Source: Hellea balneolensis DSM 19091 (GTDB lineage: Bacteria > Pseudomonadota > Alphaproteobacteria > Caulobacterales > Maricaulaceae). From it: a stretch of 64,000 nucleotides of DNA. A program made the translations under genes and the position numbers. Positions 48,546 to 57,907 of the stretch are shown one piece after another. The stretch's first letter is position 1. Every line of letters starts with the position of its first letter. Where the stretch lies: positions 868,001 through 932,000 of the forward strand of contig NZ_AUAC01000002.1 of NCBI RefSeq assembly GCF_000428525.1. The letters are read 5' to 3'. A model generated the notes under the pieces. It was given only the letters and a program-made list of their open reading frames with translations, had not been told where the DNA came from and searched no databases.

Positions 48546-49091
48546 TTAGGGGGCATAGCCGCCGCTCTTTAAAAAAGCTATTTCCTCTGCAGTGCTTTCG
48601 CGCCCCAATATAGCATTGCGGTGCGGAAAACGGCCAAAGCGCTCTATGACTTTGCGGTGCTCCTTGGCGTGGTGCAGAGTATTGGCATCCTCTAGCCGCA
48701 TATCTATTAAACGGACAGACTCATTTTGCGCCGTCATATTTTCGGCATGCATGAAAGGCATATAAACGAAAGCACGGCGGGATTGATCTATTTTCAAATC
48801 CCATCCTCTATCCGTCATCACCTTTGCGTGCTGCAGCGCGGCCTCATCAAAGGCAAAAGCAGCTTTAGTGGCGCGATACATATTGCGAGGAAATTGATCT
48901 AGCGCGATTATTAGCGCCAAAGAGCTCTCGGGCTGTGTATCCCATTCCGCAATGTTGGTCGCAAGAGAGAGTGTTGTATCTTCAAACCTCAGGCGAATTT
49001 CTGCGTCAAAAGCATCAGATTTTTTAAACCAACGCTTGGGCCCTGACTGGACAAACCAAAAATCTAAAATGTCTTCAGGCTTAACTATAAT
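48546..49091 (-). CDS. DUF924-family protein with a non-standard start
   Basis: The 181-aa reading matches the DUF924 family across its length, beginning PEDILDFWFVQSGPKRWFKK and including NIAEWDTQPESSLALIIALDQFPRNMYR. No ATG, GTG or TTG exists between the upstream in-frame TAG (49092-49094) and this core; the first codons are ATT ATA GTT. The ATT at 49091 is the best start candidate, with a GGCGAG at 49097-49102. The frame overlaps the end of the FadD gene by 7 bp, so coupling is plausible. A TTG at 48920 would lose the conserved first third. Function is unknown. Confidence 0.6.
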   Translation of the reverse strand: MIVKPEDILDFWFVQSGPKRWFKKSDAFDAEIRLRFEDTTLSLATNIAEWDTQPESSLALIIALDQFPRNMYRATKAAFAFDEAALQHAKVMTDRGWDLKIDQSRRAFVYMPFMHAENMTAQNESVRLIDMRLEDANTLHHAKEHRKVIERFGRFPHRNAILGRESTAEEIAFLKSGGYAP

Positions 49092-50872
49092 CTAATCTCG
49101 CCTGAGCATATTTTTTTGAAAACAGCTGGCGTAATTTTTTCATACGCCCCGCTTGCAGGATTAGCATAGAAAAGCGGTTCAGAAATATTGGCGGGATCAA
49201 ACCCTGCTTTGACCAAATTTGTTTTCTTAAATTTGAACGTGCTTGTCGTGTCAGATTCTTTTGATAACCGCAGGAATACGGGCCGTGCATAGTGCGGCAG
49301 GTTGGCTTCGATGTGGGCTTTAAGCGCTTTCATATCCGGCGCACCTTCGGCCACTATGGCGCCCATGCCTGCACGTCCGTCATAGCCTGGGACTTCGACG
49401 CCGTAAACATTGGCTTGCGTTATCCCGCCAAATTTAGACAGAGCCGCCGCGACCTCTCCTGTTGCCACATTCTCAGCTTTCCAACGATAAGTATCGCCAA
49501 CACGGTCCATAAAGTAGAAATAGCCGAGCTTATCTTTCTTCAAAAGATCGCCCGTCCGAAACCATGCATCATCTTTGGTAAAAACATCACGCAGGATTTT
49601 CTTTTGCGTGGCTTCTTTGGTCTCATAGCCTTCAAAGCGAAAGCGTGCATCGTCATTCCGAATTTCGGCAATAAGCTCGCCAACCTCATTATCATCCGCG
49701 CGAATACAAAATCCGTCCGATCCGCGTGGATTTAAGTTACTGTCAACATCGTAGCGAATGATATCGAGATTAAATTTGAACTTTAAATAATTCGGAACGC
49801 GCCCTACCGCGCCAACAGGGCCGTCTAAATTTATAAGACTGGCATTCCCCTCAGTCGCGCCATAAAATTCAATGACGTGAGGAATGTTAAAGCGTCCGAC
49901 AAAGCCTTCCCATACTTCGGGACGTAAGCCATTCCCTAGCATCCAACGGATCTTATGCTCACGCTCTAACGGATGTGTCGGCGTAGTCAGTAGGAAGCGG
50001 CAAAGCTCTCCAACATAGGTGAACATGGTCGCCTCATATTTGACAGCGTCATCCCAAAACTTTGTCGCAGAGAACTTAGGCCTAACAATCAGCGCGCCGC
50101 CATACGTAATAACTGTGCCCATGCCAACAAGCCCGCCTGTGGCGTGATACATAGGTAGAACCATCATCATACGGTCTTTAGGTCCGGCTTTAGCCCCTGC
50201 CCCCATACCGCGCATATAATTTTGTGCCCGGACATGTGTGACCTTCGCCGCCTTCGGCAGACCAGTCGTGCCGGAGGTAAACATCTTCATGCATTGATCA
50301 CCAGCCTTGATACCTTCGCGCATGGATTTTGCGGGACGGTTTGGAGCTTCTTTAGACATAGCTACATCAAAGCTCGGATAACCTTCCATATCGCCATAAG
50401 CACTAAAGGCCTTGAGCTTTAACTTGATATCGCCTTTGGCAGACTCATATTGCTCTGCCATTTCATGATCTATGAGGACAATTTTTGCTTCTGAAATATT
50501 GATGCAATGCGCAAGCGCAGAGCCTGTCAGCTGAAAATTGAGCAGCGCCGGTATAACGCCGACTTTTGACAGTCCAAACCAAAGCGGGACATATTCAGCC
50601 CGGTTTCGGACAAAAACTGCGACCGTATCACCCTTTTTACAGCCTTCGGATAAAGCCCATGCGGCAACCTTATTGGCATAGCTTTCCATATCATCATATG
50701 TCAGGCGTTTTTCATCCTCAATAAAGGCAAGGTTTGGCCCGAATTTATCGACTCGTTTTTCAAGCTCATCCGCAATCAGGCGGTCACTTTCCGCGTCCAC
50801 ATCTTTGATGGATTTGAGCATGCGTAGCAGGCCCAGAATATATTTCGTTTCGCGTTTAATAGCTGTGAGCAT
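49085..50872 (-). CDS. Acyl-CoA synthetase (FadD/FATP type)
   Basis: The 595-aa product activates fatty acids as acyl-AMP then acyl-CoA. It has the AMP-binding KMFTSGTTGLPKAAKVTH near residue 200, EFYGATEGNA, the FRTGDLLKKDKLGYFYFMDRVGDTYRWKAENV domain hinge, and a C-terminal TFKFKKTNLVKAGFDP. The sequence layout (no long N-terminal lead, SGTTG motif) fits the long-chain/very-long-chain FATP branch. The start at 50872 has AGG seven bases upstream; a reading from 51025 adds 51 atypical residues. It overlaps the DUF924 gene downstream. Confidence 0.92.
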   Translation of the reverse strand: MLTAIKRETKYILGLLRMLKSIKDVDAESDRLIADELEKRVDKFGPNLAFIEDEKRLTYDDMESYANKVAAWALSEGCKKGDTVAVFVRNRAEYVPLWFGLSKVGVIPALLNFQLTGSALAHCINISEAKIVLIDHEMAEQYESAKGDIKLKLKAFSAYGDMEGYPSFDVAMSKEAPNRPAKSMREGIKAGDQCMKMFTSGTTGLPKAAKVTHVRAQNYMRGMGAGAKAGPKDRMMMVLPMYHATGGLVGMGTVITYGGALIVRPKFSATKFWDDAVKYEATMFTYVGELCRFLLTTPTHPLEREHKIRWMLGNGLRPEVWEGFVGRFNIPHVIEFYGATEGNASLINLDGPVGAVGRVPNYLKFKFNLDIIRYDVDSNLNPRGSDGFCIRADDNEVGELIAEIRNDDARFRFEGYETKEATQKKILRDVFTKDDAWFRTGDLLKKDKLGYFYFMDRVGDTYRWKAENVATGEVAAALSKFGGITQANVYGVEVPGYDGRAGMGAIVAEGAPDMKALKAHIEANLPHYARPVFLRLSKESDTTSTFKFKKTNLVKAGFDPANISEPLFYANPASGAYEKITPAVFKKICSGEIRL

Positions 50873-50947
50873 GAGAATACCTGATGTAATTTTTTCGCAA
50901 CATATAGGGCTTGTTTTCAGGGTCAAGCGGCGGCTTTGGCGAATAAC

Positions 50948-50981
50948 AAAAAACCCCGCCCTGAATAGAGCGAGGTTTTTT
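50948..50981 (-). terminator. Intrinsic terminator for the arginine-rich protein gene
   Basis: AACCCCGC (50952-50959) and GCGAGGTT (50970-50977) form a stem with one mismatch, flanked by A-runs on the left and T-runs on the right. It can stop transcription in both directions. The leftward gene ending before it is at 51198, leaving a ~215-bp untranslated tail. Confidence 0.7.
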
Positions 50982-51157
50982 AAACTAACATAGTAGCGGC
51001 TCTCAGTGGGAGCATTAAGCCGCAACGTGGGAATGAGGAGGAAGTAAGGAAGTGGTCCTCTGCATTCGAATATGATGTTGCAGAATGCGTGCCAGTTTTT
51101 TATGCCTTATATGGCCATAACGCGCGGCACTCAGACATAAGCTTCCTAAGATTACGC

Positions 51158-51184
51158 ATATTGGCACAATATCTGTGCCAATAT
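51158..51184. repeat. Perfect inverted repeat, 11-bp arms
   Basis: ATATTGGCACA (51158-51168) and its reverse complement TGTGCCAATAT (51174-51184) flank a 5-base spacer. It begins 14 bp after the stop of the arginine-rich protein gene. There is no T-run next to it, so it could be an operator or a 3' RNA-stabilising hairpin. Confidence 0.6.
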
Positions 51185-51197
51185 TATACAATGAAGC

Positions 51198-52892
51198 CTA
51201 GCGGGTCGGATATCCGCCCAGTGTGACAGAGCCGCCTTGAAGGCATGTTCCGTCATTTTGCTTCGTTGTACCGGCAGGACAGGGTGCTGACTCGATACTG
51301 TAAGGGCGCTGTTCTTGATAGATAGGCTCGCGCGTAACTGGAGACGTCTGGCGCGGGGCCTGATAAGATACATCTGGCGTCACACGTCCGCTCACGGCTT
51401 GGCGGAAGCCTTCAATATAATTAGGCGGCACATAGACCGGTATTTCCTGACCTGTACGATCCAAGACCAAAACGGTTAAGCCATCAAAGCGAGAGGCATC
51501 CAAGCGGTCCTGAGGAATGTGAACTGTGAGCATTTCCTCACGCGCGCATTGCGTATCAACATTGCGCACAACGTTACGCGACCAAGACGAGGCCATTGGT
51601 AAGAAACCCATCATTTTTAGCTTAGCCCCCTTGCGGCCCAATCCGCGTCTTGGTGCATTACTGGATTTAATTTCACGGGCGCGACGCACAGCACGATCGA
51701 GGCGTGCAGGTCTGCTGCGCTCTGCTCGCTGAGGACGCGGGGCTGGGGCTGCTCTTTGCGGCCGAGGCGCTGGTGCAGCACGTTGCGCTCTGGGTGCAGG
51801 TGCTGCTGCCCGGGGCGCGGCTTGGCGCGGAATGGCCCTTGGTGCACGTTCCCGGCGAACAGCTCTGTCTTCGCGAGGCGCGGCTCGTCTTGCGGAAGCT
51901 CCTGCAAGGCTTTCATTACGCACGCGGGGCGTGGAAGCTCGTGAGGTCGTTGCACGAGGCGCGGGAGCACTTGAAGACGTTGACCTCCGTCCGGCGGCAC
52001 CGGAATTACTGCCAAAGCGGCGCGGGCCACCTAAGAAGCCATCGCGGCCTCCGAACCGTGTATCAATACGGTCGCGGCTTGGATTTCTGCGGGTTTCCCG
52101 GCGATTTTCATTGCGGCTATCCCGTCTTGCAGAAGGCGTTCTGTCCATGCGGCGACCCGTAGCGGCACGTTCTTCTCGCTGCGTAACAGTGCGGCGGGCG
52201 CGATCAACGGATCGATCTATAATTTGATCTGTCGTACTCCCGCGGCGATTGCGGTTGCTACGGCGATCATGCCTGTCTAGCCGTCCACGATATCCATTGC
52301 GACCACGATAACCGCGATACCCACGGGAATAGCCATAAGCACGGCCAAAGCCCCGGTCTCCAAATCGGTCATAACGGTAATGACCGCGATAGTGGCGATA
52401 AGGCCGGAATAAATTCACATAAAGTGACGGGCGATAATAATCCTCATGGTAATAGACCACGTCTTGAACCTGCTCATTACATTCGAGAATTCGGTTATTA
52501 CGCAGCGTGACTGGTGCATATTCACCTGAAAGATAAACAGCATCTTCATACCCGCGTGTATCATAGGGGTCGTTACTGGCAGAGTTATAATAGAAAGTCA
52601 TATCCAATAAGGCCCCGCCGCGCACAGACTGACCGTCAATCGTGGTCGCATTGGAGACAGACCGCAGACTTGCCGTACCGGCCATACTGCGATCCTCTTC
52701 AAATGGGTCAAAGCTTGGCGCTATATATTCCTTTACGCCTGATTGCGGATTATATCTTACTTCCACATCACTTGCGATTTGACGCGGAGAAATTTCAGGC
52801 AGGCTTTCCGCAAAGGCAGGGCTCGCAAGAGCTGTGGTCAGGAGCAAAGCTGTCGAAATCAGGCCCGCGCGAATATGGGAAAAATATGTCAT
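51198..52892 (-). CDS. Exported arginine-rich, low-complexity protein
   Basis: I do not recognise this 564-aa protein. It has a Sec signal peptide (cleavage after ASPAFA near residue 28) and an N-terminal ordered region to ~165. A Tyr/Arg/Gly stretch (RGYRGYRGRNGYRGR and like) follows. From ~250 to ~430 it is almost all Arg, Ala, Pro and Ser, with AAPAPRPQR repeats. The tail from ~440 has cysteines (QCAREEM, CPAGTTKQNDGTC). The disordered middle is very basic, so it should bind polyanions such as DNA, LPS or acidic polysaccharide. That role is inferred. Confidence 0.75.
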   Translation of the reverse strand: MTYFSHIRAGLISTALLLTTALASPAFAESLPEISPRQIASDVEVRYNPQSGVKEYIAPSFDPFEEDRSMAGTASLRSVSNATTIDGQSVRGGALLDMTFYYNSASNDPYDTRGYEDAVYLSGEYAPVTLRNNRILECNEQVQDVVYYHEDYYRPSLYVNLFRPYRHYRGHYRYDRFGDRGFGRAYGYSRGYRGYRGRNGYRGRLDRHDRRSNRNRRGSTTDQIIDRSVDRARRTVTQREERAATGRRMDRTPSARRDSRNENRRETRRNPSRDRIDTRFGGRDGFLGGPRRFGSNSGAAGRRSTSSSAPAPRATTSRASTPRVRNESLAGASARRAAPREDRAVRRERAPRAIPRQAAPRAAAPAPRAQRAAPAPRPQRAAPAPRPQRAERSRPARLDRAVRRAREIKSSNAPRRGLGRKGAKLKMMGFLPMASSWSRNVVRNVDTQCAREEMLTVHIPQDRLDASRFDGLTVLVLDRTGQEIPVYVPPNYIEGFRQAVSGRVTPDVSYQAPRQTSPVTREPIYQEQRPYSIESAPCPAGTTKQNDGTCLQGGSVTLGGYPTR

Positions 52893-53019
52893 GATGCTTT
52901 ATACAATAGCAAAACTTAGGCCAAGCTGAAAGCGCCATTAACATATTGTTCAGCTATGTGGATAGAGAGTCATGTTAAGCCCATGATTAAGTTTAGGCCC
53001 TCAAATGATCCCAAATTCT

Positions 53020-54348
53020 TTATTCCGCAACATAGGTTTCCAGCAATTCCCGCACATTAACCCGCGCTTTCAACCGTGAGGCTAGCATATAGACACCCCC
53101 GAGTTTACGTTGCGTAAAGACCATATGGGCGGGCGGAACATGCCAAAGCTCTCGATTTCCCGCCAGGCTCATGGCCTTATCCCGCAGATCTGCCGCAAGG
53201 CCATTACCCCCAAAATCAAACGGGCCATCTTGGCCCAGAGGCGCCATGGCAAGATCAATGATCTCTACAACCGCATTAGCCTCTTTCGGTTTCATGTTCG
53301 CGGGCAACAACCCCATTTCAGTGGCAGCGTCAAAAGTGTCCTTTGCCGTGCCCGATAAAAGGGTTCGCAAAAGACGTTTATAATCACCGCTCAAGGTGTC
53401 ATCAATTTGGCGGCTAGCCCCAAAATCCAAAAGCACTAACTGGTCAGTTTTCATATCATATCGATAATTGGCAAAATTGGGATCGGTTTGCATAAGCTTG
53501 AATGCAAATAATTCACGTAACGTCAAATCCATAAGCCGCCGCATAATTTTGTCGCGGGTGCCTTGCGGTGCATCGGCCATATCCTCAATCGGGCGGCTGT
53601 CACTAAAGGACATAGTCAATATCTTATCCGTAGAGAATTCGGGATAAAAGCCTGGAACCTCAAAGCTATCCTCGCCTGACAAAAGCTCGCCAAAACGGCA
53701 AAGATAATCGGCTTCTCTGACATAATCAGCTTCTTGATGAAGTTGCTGTCGGCCTTCTTCTATTATCGGATTTATATCCAGTGAAGCCGGAACCATGCCG
53801 GACATTTTCAAAAGCCCCGCAACATTTTTAACATCGCTATCGATACTGTCTCTTACGCCAGGATATTGCACTTTAATCGCCACATAATCCCCGCCTTTTA
53901 TTTTGGCTTTATGAACCTGCCCGATAGAGGCCGCCGCAATTGGACGATAATCAAACTCTGCAAAGTTCATTTGCCAGCCCTCACCCCATTCTGCTTTCAA
54001 GACCTTATTGAGCTGCGCCCGCGGCATGTGCTGCGCATCTGCGCGAAGACGCGCTAAAATATCGGCAAACTCTCTTGGCAAGAAGTCGCCGCTATCCATA
54101 GAAATCATCTGGCCGATTTTCATAGCCGCGCCGCGCATACTTGAGAGCTGACGAGTGAGTTTTCGCGCATTAGACGGCGTCATGAACAGATCTGAGACTT
54201 TGGGCCGCTTGCCGGATGCGAGCTGCTTTACACCACCAGCAGCCATACCGCCGGCAATATTGACCGCCATGCCGCCCAATCCGGCAAGACGCGATAAACG
54301 CCTCGACGGAACAGCACGCCCGGTTTTTCCTTCAAACTTATTTTTCAT
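53020..54348 (-). CDS. ABC1/UbiB-family kinase-like protein
   Basis: The 442-aa product has the ABC1 (ADCK/UbiB) atypical kinase-like fold: the KxGQ motif in AMKIGQMISMDSGDFLP near residue 85, AAASIGQVHKAKIK, the catalytic-loop-like MQTDPNFANYRYD, and LVLLDFGASRQID with the metal-binding Asp. UbiB-type proteins support ubiquinone biosynthesis, probably by handling lipid precursors. No C-terminal membrane helices typical of UbiB are visible, so it is the shorter ADCK-like branch. The start at 54348 has AAGGA five bases upstream; a reading from 54414 adds 22 residues without support. Confidence 0.92.
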   Translation of the reverse strand: MKNKFEGKTGRAVPSRRLSRLAGLGGMAVNIAGGMAAGGVKQLASGKRPKVSDLFMTPSNARKLTRQLSSMRGAAMKIGQMISMDSGDFLPREFADILARLRADAQHMPRAQLNKVLKAEWGEGWQMNFAEFDYRPIAAASIGQVHKAKIKGGDYVAIKVQYPGVRDSIDSDVKNVAGLLKMSGMVPASLDINPIIEEGRQQLHQEADYVREADYLCRFGELLSGEDSFEVPGFYPEFSTDKILTMSFSDSRPIEDMADAPQGTRDKIMRRLMDLTLRELFAFKLMQTDPNFANYRYDMKTDQLVLLDFGASRQIDDTLSGDYKRLLRTLLSGTAKDTFDAATEMGLLPANMKPKEANAVVEIIDLAMAPLGQDGPFDFGGNGLAADLRDKAMSLAGNRELWHVPPAHMVFTQRKLGGVYMLASRLKARVNVRELLETYVAE

Positions 54349-54574
54349 GAAATCCTTAGCTCCGACTACAGCGCTATACCTTATTTCTTGTGTAAGGAAG
54401 GCAGAAATATGCAAGCGCTATACCCACATTATCCTTCATGATAATTAGCTCTCAATATGACTGCCTTTACTATCCTCTCGGTCATATTGAGAAATACAAA
54501 TTCTAGGAGAGGCAATAGCTTGAACTTGCTCTCTTAATACGGGATAGGGGCGCGGTAGTTTTAAGAAAGATAGT

Positions 54575-56377
54575 ATGGCTCCGCCTCTTTTGACATTATC
54601 AGATATCCATCTGACATTTGGCACGACTCCATTATTAGAGGGAGCTGAGCTCACCGTGATGCCGCGTGAGCGCCTTTGCTTAGTTGGTCGAAATGGATCT
54701 GGTAAATCGACTTTGCTGAAAATTGCAGCAGGAATGGTGGAGCAGGATAAAGGCGAGCGCTTTCTGAAACCAGGCATAACCATGCGCTATCTGCCGCAAG
54801 AGCCTGATCTCTCAGTTTTTAAGACATCACGCGCTTATATCGAAGCCGGCCTGGTCGGCGCAGATGACGGATTTCGCATTCCTTATTTGCTAGATGCCTT
54901 GGGCCTTACTGGGGATGAAGATCCGGCCGTTATGTCGGGCGGAGAGCAGCGCCGCGCAGCCTTGGCTCGAACTTTAGCCCCCTCGCCTGATATTTTAATG
55001 CTGGATGAGCCGACAAACCATTTAGACCTACCCGCCATTGAATGGCTTGAGGGTGAGCTAAAGCAAATGAGCTCAGCCATATTGTTAATCTCACATGACC
55101 GAAGGTTCCTGGAAAATTTATCTCGAAAAACATTATGGATGGATAGGGGTGAGACCCGCTTGCTTGAAAAGAGCTTTGCTCATTTCGAGGATTGGCGTGA
55201 TGCATTTCTAGAGCAGGAAGAACTCGACCGTCATAAGCTGGAGCGCAAAATTCACAGAGAACAGCACTGGGTTATTCACGGGGTTTCCGGCCGCCGCAAG
55301 CGTAATGTCAAACGCCTCAAAGATTTAGGGGCGCTGCGTCAGCAAGTGCGCGATCAGAAACAAGTTGTTGGAGGCGCGAATATCTCTGTCACGGAAGGCC
55401 AAAAATCTGGTAAGTCCGTAGCTAAGCTTGAAAATGTCAGCAAAGCGTATGATGGCAAGGTGATTATCGATGATTTTTCCATCAAAATCACTCGCGGAGA
55501 ACGTATCGGCATTGTTGGCCCTAACGGGTCGGGCAAGACCACTTTGTTAAAGCTTATGATGGGCGAGATAGAACCCGATAGCGGGCGCATTGACCTCGGC
55601 GTTAATCTCGAGCCTCTTGTCGTGGATCAAAAACGTGAAAGCCTTAATCCTGAATGGACATTATCCGAAGCCATGACCGATAATGGCGGTGATAAAGTCA
55701 TAGTCGGCGACCGCTCTGTTCACGTCATTCGATATATGAAAGATTTTTTGTTTCTTCCCGAACAAGCGCGAACACCCCTTCACGCACTGTCAGGCGGAGA
55801 ACGCGGGCGATTACAGCTCGCGAGAGGGCTGCGTCTGCCGAGTAACTTCCTTGTACTAGATGAACCGACCAATGATTTAGACTTAGAAACCTTGGATCTC
55901 TTGCAAGAACTTGTCGCGGATTATAACGGCACTGTTGTTGTGGTCTCTCATGACAGAGATTTCCTTGACCGCACCGTCACGCGCACTATCGGTTTTGAAG
56001 GCGATGCCAAATGGCAGAGCTATGCGGGCGGTTATACCGACATGATCAACCAGCGCGGCCATGGTGTTCAACAGCGCAAAAAGGCTGAGAAGGAACAAAG
56101 ACACAAATCGAAAAATGACACTGCAGCGGCGGCTCCGCAAAAGGGCAAACTGTCTTACAAACATAAATTCCGTTTGGAACAACTGCCCGGAGAAATGGCT
56201 AAGCATGAAGCGGACATAAAAAAAATTGAAGCTATTCTGGTGGATGCGAATCTCTTCTCATCCGATCCTGATAAGTTTAACAAAGCCATATCAGATTTAG
56301 ACGCAGTGAAAACGAAACTCGAAACTTGTGAAGAAGAATGGCTAGAGCTTGAAATGCTTAAAGAAGAAGCAGGGTAG
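54575..56377 (+). CDS. ABC-F family ATPase, Uup-like
   Basis: The 600-aa product has two ABC nucleotide-binding domains in one chain (Walker A GRNGSGKSTLLK and GPNGSGKTTLLK, signatures MSGGEQRRAALAR and LSGGERGRLQLAR, Walker B LMLDEPTNHLD and LVLDEPTNDLD) and no membrane segments, which defines ABC-F. A charged linker between domains and a C-terminal coiled coil after ~residue 510 (KAEKEQRHKSK, then KHKFRLEQLPGEMAKHEADIKKIEA) match Uup, linked to ribosome quality and DNA excision of transposons. It is divergent from the ABC1 gene and converges with the TadG-like gene. Confidence 0.92.
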   Translation: MAPPLLTLSDIHLTFGTTPLLEGAELTVMPRERLCLVGRNGSGKSTLLKIAAGMVEQDKGERFLKPGITMRYLPQEPDLSVFKTSRAYIEAGLVGADDGFRIPYLLDALGLTGDEDPAVMSGGEQRRAALARTLAPSPDILMLDEPTNHLDLPAIEWLEGELKQMSSAILLISHDRRFLENLSRKTLWMDRGETRLLEKSFAHFEDWRDAFLEQEELDRHKLERKIHREQHWVIHGVSGRRKRNVKRLKDLGALRQQVRDQKQVVGGANISVTEGQKSGKSVAKLENVSKAYDGKVIIDDFSIKITRGERIGIVGPNGSGKTTLLKLMMGEIEPDSGRIDLGVNLEPLVVDQKRESLNPEWTLSEAMTDNGGDKVIVGDRSVHVIRYMKDFLFLPEQARTPLHALSGGERGRLQLARGLRLPSNFLVLDEPTNDLDLETLDLLQELVADYNGTVVVVSHDRDFLDRTVTRTIGFEGDAKWQSYAGGYTDMINQRGHGVQQRKKAEKEQRHKSKNDTAAAAPQKGKLSYKHKFRLEQLPGEMAKHEADIKKIEAILVDANLFSSDPDKFNKAISDLDAVKTKLETCEEEWLELEMLKEEAG

Positions 56378-56381
56378 TTCT

Positions 56382-57746
56382 TTACTCAACGAGGCGCGCG
56401 CCATCTTCGGTACGCGGCATGATCGGCGGCAGGCCCGCTTCTTGATGATCCACGGCCACGCGGATATCGGCATTACCGGCAAAACTAAGATCATAAGCTA
56501 CGAATGATGTTGCGGGTGCTTCAGCCCCGAACACAGAATCACTTACAACTTTCACAGATTGCGTTGGGAAATAGACTGTCCCCGTTACGTTTAAAGAACC
56601 GCCGCTGCTGAGAAGGTTCTCACCATTCGGAAAAATGCCCTCGACGCCAAGCTCTCTTTGAACATCTTGGAAAAAGGCTAGTCCTGCTAGTTCGCCAGTT
56701 GAAGGCGCCTTGATATTTACATTTGCGCCGCTTTCAATTCGAAGAACTGACGGAAGACCTTTCATAACAAAAGTAACGTCCTCTCCTATCGCTTGCGCTC
56801 CGTTTTTAAAAACAAGCGGCCCACCTAATATGATATGATTTCCCGGCGCAAAACGGACATTTCGTCCATCCACTGTGAGGCCTCCGCAATAAGTGCCCGG
56901 CTGTAATGTTCGGTTGCTGCCTGTAACATTTTCAAATAAGCTAGCTAGCCATTGGGCTGTTCCTGCACCATCTGCAGGATTTCCGCCAAAGCGCGCCAAA
57001 AGGGCAGAGGCGGCACTGTCTATTTGCTCTTCGGCGGCCAATATTTCTGCTCGTATGTCCCTTATATTTGCTTCAACTTTGCAGGGTCCGGCTTCGGGCG
57101 CTTGTACATATTTATAGGGATCATCCACTACGGCGCAGTCGCTCTTAACATATGGTTGGAAAAGTCCGCGGCCACCGCCGACTGCACAAAAATTCTTGGC
57201 TCTGGCTTGCGCATTGCCGACAACCCGCATTGCATCAGGGCTAATTGAATTTGCATGCACAGAACAGGTTGGCGCAGTAAAGGTCGAATTACCTTTAAAC
57301 GTAATGGCGTCAGCTTTATCGGTGGCAAGCGATAAGGCGCAAATAACATTTTCAGAGGTTTGTACAGCAGCGCTTTTTTCAAAAAGTTCAATGCCGTTAA
57401 TCCCAAGCGTCTCAGCGACAGAAACAGGAGAAACACCAAAGGCTGACATTTCAACACGGTTATTCTCGGCTTTAGGGGTTAGTTCAAAGTCAATTTTACC
57501 ATCGTAATTTTCGATAAAATGTGTTCTGGCATAAGCCTCTTTCTGAGGCAGTGAGAGTGAGTTATTATTAACAGCCGCCACAACTGCCGCGTCTAGCGCC
57601 GATTTTACATTAACTTTCTCAGTTTCGGCTTTGGAATAATCCGTTACAAATGTAGTTGCAACGACCAAAGGTAGCCCCAACAGGGCAAACTGAACGGCAA
57701 AGTGACCGCGTGTATTGCCTAGATATTTGCGCCAAATGGAAGGCAT
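56382..57746 (-). CDS. TadG-like pilus-assembly protein
   Basis: The 454-aa product has an N-terminal basic segment and one membrane helix (GHFAVQFALLGLPLVVATTFVTDYSKAETEKVNVKSALDAAVVAA), which fits the TadE/TadG 'Tad' domain, but no vWA motif. The rest is a large extracytoplasmic domain with scattered cysteines (CSVHANS, NFCAVGGG, CAVVDD, CKVEA, TYCGG) and beta-rich C-terminal half. This differs from the vWA protein at 3896-4936. No tad cluster lies nearby. Convergent with the ABC-F gene, 4 bp apart. Confidence 0.78.
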   Translation of the reverse strand: MPSIWRKYLGNTRGHFAVQFALLGLPLVVATTFVTDYSKAETEKVNVKSALDAAVVAAVNNNSLSLPQKEAYARTHFIENYDGKIDFELTPKAENNRVEMSAFGVSPVSVAETLGINGIELFEKSAAVQTSENVICALSLATDKADAITFKGNSTFTAPTCSVHANSISPDAMRVVGNAQARAKNFCAVGGGRGLFQPYVKSDCAVVDDPYKYVQAPEAGPCKVEANIRDIRAEILAAEEQIDSAASALLARFGGNPADGAGTAQWLASLFENVTGSNRTLQPGTYCGGLTVDGRNVRFAPGNHIILGGPLVFKNGAQAIGEDVTFVMKGLPSVLRIESGANVNIKAPSTGELAGLAFFQDVQRELGVEGIFPNGENLLSSGGSLNVTGTVYFPTQSVKVVSDSVFGAEAPATSFVAYDLSFAGNADIRVAVDHQEAGLPPIMPRTEDGARLVE

Positions 57747-57907
57747 AGATGAACCCTAGATACATATGTGAATGCGAGATAAAATTAACCCGCCTTCCAA
57801 TTAACTAGCATTAACCATTTAAAGCTTCGCTAAATGACATAGTTATCAGAGTGTAAATTTATACTTCCCGAGCGACATATTGCGTAAAGCTGTTTTGGCT
57901 CAAATGT

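Larger units (their letters stand above)
50873..51197. other. 325-bp gene-free stretch
   Basis: It holds the terminator at 50948-50981 and the 11-bp-arm inverted repeat at 51158-51184. The ~170 bp between them are unremarkable apart from short purine-rich runs; I see no convincing small gene. Some of this is the promoter region of the FadD gene. Confidence 0.5.

Noticed and set aside
51617-52227. Long open frames on both strands opposite the arginine-rich gene
   Set aside because: Arg/Ala/Pro codons are G+C-rich and leave other frames open. The signal peptide and C-terminal cysteines identify the leftward frame as the real one.
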